Shown piece by piece: positions 56,622 through 64,000 of a stretch of DNA of 64,000 nt (positions within the stretch are counted from its first letter, which is position 1; the number at the start of each line of letters is the position of its first letter). The DNA is from Bombyx mori. Its lineage: Eukaryota; Arthropoda; Insecta; Lepidoptera; Bombycidae. Location: positions 8,258,501-8,322,500 of the forward strand of contig NC_085130.1 of assembly GCF_030269925.1 (NCBI RefSeq). The letters are read 5' to 3'. A program made the translations under genes and the position numbers. The notes under the pieces were generated by a model, which ran no database searches, was not told where the DNA came from, and saw only the letters and a program-made list of their open reading frames with translations.

Positions 56622-56900
56622 TTTTTATTGCTTAGATGGATGGACGAGCTCGCAGCCCACCTGGTCTTAAGAAGTTACTGGAGCCCATAGACATCTACAA
56701 CGTAAACGCGCCACCCACCTTGAGATATAAGTTCTAAGGTGTCAAGACAACGGCTGCCCCACCCTTCAAACCGAAAGGTATTACTGCTTCACGGCAGAAT
56801 TAGGCAGGGTGGTAGTACCTACCCATGCGGACTCCCAAGAGGTCCTACCACCAGTAATTACGTAAATTATAATTTTGCGGGTTTGATTTTTATTACACGA
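56622..56900 (-). mobile_element. Bm1 SINE directly downstream of exon 2
   Basis: Its T-rich end starts about 16 bases after the exon 2 donor (the boundary is blurred by T-rich sequence). It runs past the short-form boundary to TTTTATTACACGA but lacks the promoter head. Confidence 0.9.
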
Positions 56901-57175
56901 TTAGCCAGCCACTACAATATACCACCGTCCCGTATATTTATATCGTTATGCAGTGATACGTTTTTAAGAGGTAGGTCAAGTGATAAATACCATCGAGACT
57001 TCAAATATCACGTCTCAAAGCTCCAGTAGCTTTTTAAGACTAACGTCTTCTTCTTTTTTTTCCTTGCGTTTTCCCGGTCTAGTCCCAGGGTCCTCTTTCC
57101 TAGTTAAGCTCTTCAATTTTGCCCGGTCTTCGGCATCCTGTGAGGGAACCTATATTCCAAGTGGCAAAGTGAACC

Positions 57176-57364
57176 GTTTCTACCGTGAAGCAGTAATTCG
57201 TTTCGGTTTGAAGGGTGGGGCAGCCTTTGTAAAATACTTGAGGCCTTAGAACTTGTCTCGGGGTGGGTGGCGCATTTACGTTATGGGTGTCTATGGGCCC
57301 CAGTAACCACTTAACACCTAGTGGGCTGTGAGCTCGTCCACCCATCAAAGCAATAAAAAAAAAG
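57176..57364 (+). mobile_element. Bm1 SINE, 5'-truncated (intron 2)
   Basis: From GTTTCTACCGTGAAGCAG to CCCATCAAAGCAATAAAAAAA. Confidence 0.88.
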
Positions 57365-57794
57365 TTTCCTTTTGGGGACATACTTCTTTAGCCGTGCCTA
57401 CACTTGACACTGACGTCTATGCAATAAACAATAATTTGGATTCAATCTTTTCGAAAATGATTCTGTACCTTATATGAATTGCGAGCTGTTTTTCTATAGC
57501 ATCGGCAATTTAATTGGCTTCGCTGATAGCATTCCTGGCGGTTTCAAGACGAGCCTGTCTGTAAAAACGTGGACTAATAAAAAATAAACGGCAGGAGATG
57601 TAGGACGACAGTCATGATTCATTGTTTTCGATCGTGGAAAGCTAATGGATTGAGTCTTTGTGAGAAAATCCATTGATTGAGTTTCTTTGTGGATTCAGGG
57701 TAGGTATTTGGTCTATGTCTATACAAGAAGTGATTACTTATCATATTCAACCATGCCGACCTTAAAGGGCGTGGATTTTATTTATTTGTAGCCT

Positions 57795-57927
57795 ATACTT
57801 GAGACCTTAGAACTTATATCTCAAGGTGGGTGGCGCATTTACGTTGTAGATGTCTAACGGCTCGAGTAACCACTTAACACCAGGTGGGCTGTGAGCTTGT
57901 CGACCCATCTAAGCAATAAAAAAAAAT
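57795..57927 (+). mobile_element. Bm1 SINE, 3' fragment (intron 2)
   Basis: TATACTTGAGACCTTAG to CATCTAAGCAATAAAAAAAA. Confidence 0.88.
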
Positions 57928-58144
57928 TACTTAGTGAAAACGGCTACAAGCGCTCGGCCCGTCTGGTGGTAGGTAACATATGTCCATTAATATGACAAAC
58001 GTGAATGCCACCTCAGGATCTTAGGTCGAAATTTTAATCGTACTTTATCCTGCTAATCATAGCAATGAAACCGGCATAGATGACTGCTTTGCGGCAAAAT
58101 TAGGTCAGATGGTGATGATACTACCTGTGCAAGCTCATAATATT

Positions 58145-58355
58145 ATTATGAGTGGTTACCGTCGCCCATAGACTTCAGCATTGCCAAGGGCAGAGACGAG
58201 CTGCTGCCTACCGTTCTAGAAAAGTTTTACCAGATGCCATAGTACTTGGCGTACAGCCATTGGCCTGCCCTGGCATTGCTCACATAGACGAGTGACGGTA
58301 ACCACTTACCATTAGGTGGGCCTTATGCTCGTCTGCCTATAAAGGCAATAAATAA
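58145..58355. mobile_element. Two LINE-A tails, minus then plus (intron 2)
   Basis: 58145-58235 is a minus-strand tail (GTGGTTACCGTCGCCCATAG...CTGCCTACCG), and 58236-58355 a plus-strand tail ending CTGCCTATAAAGGCAATAAA. Confidence 0.7.
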
Positions 58356-58631
58356 AATCCCAAAAGGACATTAAATTAGTGCCCTAAATAAAATCCGTTA
58401 AACTCATTCAAAAGTGCATCTTGCATTGAGTATTGCGTGCACAACTATAGTTGTTTTGTGTTATCGTGATATGAGCTTAAATCATTACTACTTGTAAATG
58501 ACCCATATCACAGTATCACACAAACCAATGGCAGGTTTGCGGGATTTCAACGCTTCGGTAGAGCCTTGTGAATTCTAAGGCTTGGTCCAAAATGTAAGAT
58601 AGTGGAGTCGAAATTTTAAATGGACCACATT

Positions 58632-58796
58632 CAGTGTGTTTAGTGCGGGTTTTTTAACGTTTTCGATAGCGTAAAAGTTAACTCAAATTTGTATGGAGTA
58701 GGAGCCTTTGTCACTAGGGGCGCTGTTCCAACTGCGTACAAATCTGAGTTAACTATTACGCTATCGAGAACGTTAAAAAACTCTCACTAAGCACAC
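58632..58796. mobile_element. MITE M1, complete (intron 2)
   Basis: CAGTGTGTTTAGTGCGGG at left, CTCTCACTAAGCACAC at right, core AGGGGCGCTGTTCCAACTGC. The arms can form a stem of about 60 bp. Confidence 0.82.
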
Positions 58797-58813
58797 AGCT
58801 CGTTTATTATGCT

Positions 58814-58993
58814 TGCAGAGTAATGCGTTTCGGTTTGAAGGGTGGGGCAGCCGTTGTAACTCTACTAAGATCTTAGAACTTATATCTTAAGGTGGGAGGT
58901 GGCATTTACTTTATAGATGTCTACGGGCTCCAGTAACCACTTAACACCAGGTGGGCTGTGAGCTGGTCCACCCAACAAAGCAATAAAAAAAAA
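58814..58993 (+). mobile_element. Bm1 SINE, 5'-truncated (intron 2)
   Basis: GCAGAGTAATGCGTTTCGG to CAACAAAGCAATAAAAAAAA; follows the MITE ending at 58796. Confidence 0.88.
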
Positions 58994-60140
58994 GTTTTCA
59001 TTACCTCGTCTATCTTCACGAAATTTTGTATACACGTTGTCAGGCGTATGGAAAAGTACTTAAAGTACTTTAATCAATAAAAGGTAGTATTGCGCATTTG
59101 TGATCTTTTTTATCAATATCAACGCCAGTAAAGTCGCGGATACAAATTTAGTATTTTTATTTTTAAGCTATTGCATAGCTTTTATCGCGGGCTTTGAGCG
59201 CGGCGACCGAATCATGAAATTCCGTAACGAAAAAAACCTTCCACCCCTCACTCCGCCTACCATGTATCTCGCGTTCATCACATTCACACGTTGCGCTTGT
59301 GTAGTGTTTGTGAATAAGCGCGTGGCGTGACGTCACACTGCATGCGCATCATGAAAAGTCTGTCCATCTCTTTCTCGCGCGGTCTCGCTTATGAGTGTGA
59401 AGGGGACAGTTAAGGTTTTGCTTTTATTAATGTTTAATATAGCGTGGTCTTGTTTTATTATTGTTTTAACATTAAATTATCACTGTCTAATTATAATTGC
59501 TAAATTGCTAATTGATAAAAAATGCTATGCTATAGCTTTACCGCGGCAGTTTCCGAGTGCCACACGTTTTTTATTTGCGTGTCTTAGTTACGTGTCGAGA
59601 TGAGGAGTTGCTTAACATAAAGGATTTTAAGGAACATCTCCATCACACGACTCTGCTGACCAGTACTTCTCTGGACGTGGTTTAACAGAAATCAAATTTA
59701 TTCGTCTATTTATCGAGTAGAGCTTACCATTAGCCTAGCCATAGATGCTGACACCACCCTCTATTTTATTTCACCACCTTCTATTTAGCCGTGCCGATTT
59801 TCTTATGAAAATGATTGTGACAAAAAAAGAATTGCAAAAATTACGCTCGTAATAATATTAGCGAAATGATTTGACTTTACCGAATAAATAAAAGGAATGA
59901 TAGGCAACTTGTGAAACACATACTTTTAATTCGCTGCATCTCAGAACTTGCGTCCGCTAGTAATTAGCCTGGCTGTGTCTAGTGTCACCTCGGGTACGCC
60001 GATTGCTCTGTGCATTTCAGTCTGTCCCTTTCAATCTACTGTAGTGTCCCGCGCACGTCGCTTCACATAAACGGCTTATATACACTAGGCTGAAGCCGGA
60101 TTACCATTGATTGGGAGAGCTTAGGTTTCAGTCTATTGAC
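58994..60140. other. Intron 2 stretch, no gene seen
   Basis: Contains TGACGTCACACTGCATGCGC (CRE-like TGACGTCA, about 59329) in a small CpG-richer patch; two ORFs of 70-76 codons have no motif. Confidence 0.4.
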
Positions 60141-60484
60141 CTGTCTCGTGAGACAAGCGTACCGTGTGACTCTCAGTTTGTTAGAGCGTAGAACCGAATG
60201 ATGGGGGTGGATGAGAGCTCAGAAGCGAGTGTCGTGAGACCACGTACAGACAAGCGTAGTGTGTGACGCGCGGTGTGCTGGAGCACAGAGCTGAATGGTA
60301 GCGGGTGGATGAGAGCTCTGGAGCGAGTGTCGTGAGACCACGTACAGACAAGCGTAGTGTATGACGGGCGGTGTGCTGGAGCACAGAGCTGAATGGTAGC
60401 GGGTGGACGAGAGCTCAGGAGCGAGTGTCGTGAGACCACGAATAGACAAGCGTAGAGTGTGACGCGCTGTGTTCCGGAGCACCA
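60141..60484. repeat. 98-bp minisatellite, about 3.5 units (intron 2)
   Basis: GAGTGTCGTGAGACCACG recurs at 60227, 60325 and 60423 (spacing 98). Units also share GACAAGCGTAG and GGAGCACAGAGCTGAATGG. Minus-strand ORFs across it are period shadows. Confidence 0.9.
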
Positions 60485-60848
60485 TAAGATCAGATCAGAT
60501 CACTCAAACAGTAATTATACATTCCAATGGACTAAATCAAAAATAAAAATAAAAAAAAACGTTATGCAAAACTGATAATCAATTACGTCGCGTGAAATAA
60601 ACCTTGGATTTTTACGATTACGGATTCAATAATATCGTATCGTTTCAATCGTTCGGTCACAGTGTGAATGAGGCACCGTATAATTGGTTTCTGACACGAC
60701 TCGAGTGTTGGAGCGGTTGACGGCGGGACTACAGGGCCTAACTCGTTCTGGTCACGCGATGACCAGAAACTGTTTTATCAAATACGTTGGCTATTGTCTA
60801 ATATTCAAGATCATACTTTTATTTGTACATGTGCTTCATGAGGATGTT

Positions 60849-61330
60849 TAGGCCACTGAGTTTCTCGCCGCATCTTCTCAGTGGGTCGCGTTTCCTATCC
60901 GGTGGTAGATTCTGTGAAGCATTGCTCTTGCTAGGATTAGTGTTAGCAACGTCGTCAAGTTTGAGCCCCGTGAACTCAACTACTTGCTCTGTGAATCTAG
61001 TTTAACCCGTCGAGATTACTAGAATAAGTAGGAATAGAAAAAAAGGTGTCAATTTAAACTACTGAGTTTCTCGCCCGATCTTATAAGTGGGTCGTGGTTC
61101 CGATGCGGTGGTAGATTCTGCGAAGAACTGCTCTTGCTACTTGGTGGGTTAGTGTTAGCAACTTCGTCAGGTTTGAGCCCCGTGAGTTCACCTACTCGCC
61201 CTATGAATCTACCCATAGCCTCTCGTAGTTACTAGAATAGGTAGGAATAAAGAAAATTATGTCAATTTAAGCTACTGAGTTTCTCGCCGGATCTTATAAG
61301 CGGGTCGCGATTCTGATTTGGCGGTACTAG
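60849..61330 (-). mobile_element. Three LINE-B fragments in tandem (intron 2)
   Basis: CTGAGTTTCTCGCC occurs at about 60857, 61071 and 61276, each starting a minus-strand copy (roughly 180, 180 and 60 bp), separated by TAGGAATA(A/G)A and TCAATTTAA words that also repeat. This looks like local tandem duplication. Confidence 0.75.
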
Positions 61331-61713
61331 TACTTATCTCGGGAAAGCAAATGATTTTTGCAATGTGGGTCCACCTTGAGAAACTAAGTCCGAGTTCCCA
61401 TTTCTTTTTGGTTTGTTTATTTATTTATTTATACCTTCGTGATAGGAATAGGCATTTTGGTGATACATAAGACAAAACAGATTTTAACAAAAAAGACTAA
61501 TACCAATACTTGTAATACCAATTACAATAAAATATTATCAATGTCATTAACATAAAAAATGCCGGTCGGACCTTTATAGAATTTAAATGGGACCACACGA
61601 AAAGATGTAGCTTTTAAAAAGTGTCATTAAAATCGGTTCACCTAGAAAAAGTTTTGAAAAAACAAATACAAGCGAATTGATGAACTCCTCTTTTTTAGTA
61701 TTGGTTAAAATAC

Positions 61714-61925
61714 AGACACGCACACGCACACGCACACGCACACGCACACGCACACGCACACGCACGCACGCACGCACGCACGCACGCGCTCGCACACGCA
61801 CGCGCACGCGCACGCGCACGCGTACACGCACACGCACACACGCACACACGCACACACGCACACGCACACACGCACGCACGCACGCACGCACGCACACGCA
61901 CACGCACGCGCACACACACACACGA
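61714..61925. repeat. Mixed CACACG/CACG microsatellite (intron 2)
   Basis: About 210 bases of alternating purine-pyrimidine CA/CG dinucleotides: (CACACG)n, then (CACG)n, then mixed. Four arginine/threonine- or cysteine/valine-rich ORFs across it are artefacts. Confidence 0.95.
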
Positions 61926-61999
61926 GCGTGCGCTCACTAATACTGATGCCTTGAACCCTGAACCTGCGATATCCGACAGACTATTATTACCTACCTTAT

Positions 62000-62180
62000 T
62001 TATTAATTAGATGGGTGGACGAGCTCACGGCCCACTTTATGTTAAGTGGTTACCGAAGCCCATATACATCTACAACGTAAATTCCGTCACACATCTTGAG
62101 ATGTGAGTTCTAATGCCTCAGTATAGTAGAACGGCTGCCCCACTCTTCGAAGCAAAACGCATTATTCCTTCATGGCAGAA
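62000..62180 (-). mobile_element. Bm1 SINE, 3' fragment (intron 2)
   Basis: TTAATTAGATGGGTGGACGAG to CATGGCAGAAAATAAACAG, fairly diverged. Confidence 0.82.
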
Positions 62181-62204
62181 AATAAACAGGAGCTTGGAGA
62201 ATTT

Positions 62205-62378
62205 TAATGAGGCTTTTTGAAAACCCGCTGAGTTTTTTTCGCTGGTTCTTCTCAGGACTGTGGCTCTTTTTGGAACCGGTGGTAGAGTTAACATTTTTAT
62301 TTATATTTTGACATTCAACAAGTGTGTTATGCTGACATCTAAGTTGAAATAAATGATTTTGAATTTGAATTGAATTTG
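62205..62378 (+). mobile_element. LINE-C 3' end directly before exon 3
   Basis: AACCCGCTGAGTTTTTTTCG, TTCTTCTCAGGACTGTGG, GACATTCAACAAGTGTG, then AAATAAATGATTTTGAATTTG and a repeated GAATTT tail that stops within about 10 bases of the exon 3 acceptor. Confidence 0.75.
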
Positions 62379-62385
62379 TTCCCAG

Positions 62386-62565
62386 GTTTCTCATCAGTGA
62401 TCCCAGGGTACCCGAGGTACACGATGTTCGGTGATCGTCGGAACGGCGTCTACAACCTGAGGATCGTCAATGTCACATTGGAAGACGACGCGGAATACCA
62501 GTGCCAAGTCGGGCCCGCTCAGATGCACAAAGTCATAAGAGCGAACGCTTCGATCACCGTTATCT
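62386..62565 (+). CDS. sns: sns/hibris/nephrin-like adhesion protein, coding exon 3 (C-terminal half of Ig domain 1)
   Basis: Exon between TTGTTCCCAG (ends 62385) and donor T|GTAAGT (62566), phase 1 at both ends, so it joins exon 2 in frame. It encodes residues 65-123 and completes the Ig domain: FSSVIPGYPRY, then a GDRRNGVYNLRI strand pair, and the F-strand DDAEYQC motif with Cys103 pairing with Cys45. Asn92 (NVT) and Asn117 (NAS) are possible N-glycosylation sites. The order VIPGYPRY followed by GxYNLxI and EYQCQVGPA is characteristic of Sns/Hbs/nephrin Ig1 (family knowledge). The next exon is outside the window. The exon is preceded directly by a LINE 3' tail, which supplies most of the sequence next to the acceptor. 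Confidence 0.9.
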
Positions 62566-62904
62566 GTAAGTAGCTAGAGTTTAATTTTGATTCTTTAATT
62601 TCGTTTGTATTCAATAAATAATTTATTGATAAACCAGCGGATCCGACAGACGTTGTCCCGTGAATGCATACGCAAAAATTCATTCGAGTCGATCCAGCCG
62701 TTTAGTTGCAGAATAGATAAATAACCTAGATACTGTCTGAAGCGCCATCTGCCGGGCTGATTTGTGAATCTAAACCATCCAGGGTGCCACCCAAACGCGT
62801 ACAAAAAAAATCATTCAAATCGGTCTAGCCATTTAGGAGGAGTTCAGTGACAAACACACGCACAGAAGAAATATATATGTATATAAGTATAAAGATTAAA
62901 GAGC

Positions 62905-63125
62905 GGACGGTTAGCGTAGTATGGACATGTGATGCGTAGAGAGAAGATGCATGTGACTAGGAGATGTATGGAAATGGTAGTGCAAGGTAGAGGAGGAAGA
63001 GATCGACCGAAGAAGACATGGATGGAGTATGTGAATGACGATATGAGAGAGAGAGGAGTGAGTGTTGAGCTGACGGCTGATAGAAGACAGTGGAATAGAA
63101 AAATTCGCTGTGCCGACCCCACCTA
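62905..63125 (+). pseudogene. LINE ORF2 C-terminal fragment in intron 3
   Basis: Reads GHVMRREKMHVTRR, RGGRDRPKKTWMEYVNDDM and RKIRCADPT, ending at a stop and GGGATAAGGTGGAG. Same family as 25265-25545, opposite orientation. It lies downstream of the exon 3 donor. Confidence 0.85.
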
Positions 63126-63689
63126 GTGGGATAAGGTGGAGAAAAAGAAGAAGAATTTCGTTTGTATTTCACCATAAATATAGCGAGTTTACTTACGAAA
63201 ACAAACATTTTGCAAATGATTTGCGGGGCTATACAAGATGAGTTGCTATTAGAATTAAATAATCGATCTACAAATTGAAGCTACGCGAAGTTATAAAAAC
63301 TACGGCGACTCAACATAGACGCTTTTTTTTTGGAAAACTTATCTAAAGTTTTGTTCCTGAGCTTGAGATAGTACAGGCTTGAGTTTTTGCACGAGGTTAG
63401 GATATGACGTTCGGGCTACCAGTTTCAAAGGGACGAATCGTATCTCGTCATTTCTTGAATGAGAAGCCGGGTTACTTGGAGTTAGTTCTTCTTTTTAATA
63501 ACCGACATCGCGAATACAGTTTGCGTGGTCGAGGACTATTAATCCGATTATAATTCGCATCTGAAGACAGAGCACATTCAACAAAAAAAAAACTATATGA
63601 AAATTTTTAATTTGAAAACAATATTTTTATTTAAATTAATTGATAATTAAAAAAAACCGACGAAACTTTTAAGTTTTTTTTTTAAACCT
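63126..63689. other. Intron 3 stretch, no gene seen
   Basis: Unique-looking AT-rich DNA between the LINE fragment and the LINE-B copy; the next coding exon is not in the window. Confidence 0.4.
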
Positions 63690-63870
63690 ATGCTGATAGC
63701 CCTGAAAGGCTATATCAGCTTCGCCCTAACGTTTAGGTGAGCTCACGGGGCTCAAACTGGAGTGTTGCTGGCCCTACCTAGCAGGGCAGTACTTCGCAGA
63801 ATCTACCACCGGATCAGAAACGCGACCCACTGAGAAGATCCGGCGAGAAACTCAGTGGGCTACTTTTAAG
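63690..63870 (+). mobile_element. LINE-B copy
   Basis: TATGCTGATAGCCCTGAAAG to GAGAAACTCAGTGGGCTAC. Confidence 0.8.
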
Positions 63871-63909
63871 AAAATTCATTGTTTGCTTTAGTTTTTCGTT
63901 TTAACAAAA

Positions 63910-64000
63910 CTAGATTATGACCGAGCTTTGCTCGTTTTTTTTTTTTGATAACGCCATCTTGTTGTGTCTTTAAAGCGGTTAGTTGCCCCCAATTAAGAGA
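63910..64000 (-). mobile_element. Helitron H2, cut by the window edge
   Basis: CTAGATTATGACCGAGCTTTG: 3' CTAG plus hairpin GAGCTTTGCTC; continues beyond 64000. Confidence 0.72.

Larger units (their letters stand above)
56606..62385 (+). other. Intron 2 of the sns-like gene
   Basis: GTATG at the left end and TTGTTCCCAG at the right end, 5.8 kb. It holds Bm1 copies, a palindromic MITE, a 98-bp minisatellite, three consecutive LINE tails and a CA/CG microsatellite. Confidence 0.75.

Noticed and set aside
60173..60485. Three overlapping 67-88-codon minus-strand ORFs
   Set aside because: Period shadows of the 98-bp minisatellite.
61583..61940. Cys/Val- and Arg/Thr-rich ORFs
   Set aside because: Translations of the CA/CG microsatellite.

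Overview
The window looks like lepidopteran DNA, almost certainly the silkworm Bombyx mori. It carries more than 30 copies of a SINE that I recognise as the silkworm Bm1 family (six near full length, with Pol III A/B-box-like heads). It also has many short Helitrons of lepidopteran type, several LINE 3' ends, MITEs and two decayed LTR retrotransposons. The species call rests on recalled repeat families and was not checked by a search.

Only one host gene can be supported. It is the 5' part of a sticks-and-stones / hibris / nephrin-type immunoglobulin-superfamily adhesion protein on the + strand. Three coding exons are visible: 39725-39764 (start codon and first half of a signal peptide), 56456-56605 and 62386-62565. 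They join in frame with phase-1 junctions throughout and encode 123 residues: a signal peptide and the complete first Ig domain (Cys45, Trp56, Cys103). A 5' UTR segment begins at a splice acceptor at 39573, so at least one noncoding exon lies further upstream; 14100-14304 is a weak candidate. The gene continues past the right edge.

Layout. 1-13.9 kb: intergenic repeats (Bm1, Helitrons, LINE tails, an 832-bp tandem duplication, MITEs). 13.9-14.3 kb: GC-rich promoter-like patch followed by a strong splice donor. 14.3-31 kb: more repeats, including two head-to-head Helitrons and a foldback element. 31.26-35.50 kb: minus-strand LTR retrotransposon (element 1) with apparently identical 269-bp LTRs, two different gag fragments and a 30/60-bp tandem array. 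35.5-39.5 kb: repeats. 39.57-64 kb: the host gene. Intron 1 (16.7 kb) holds Bm1 copies, LINE ends, Helitrons and a sense-strand LTR element (element 2, 51.70-55.15 kb) whose pol region is replaced by about 45 copies of a 25-bp unit, most carrying AATAAA. Intron 2 (5.8 kb) holds more Bm1, a MITE, a 98-bp minisatellite and a CACG-type microsatellite.

Most notable points: the two LTR elements share a primer-binding-like start and the same design (pol replaced by a tandem array); the 25-bp array is a train of poly(A)-signal-like units in sense orientation inside the intron of a developmental gene; and exons 2 and 3 are hemmed in by transposable elements to within a few tens of bases of their splice sites.
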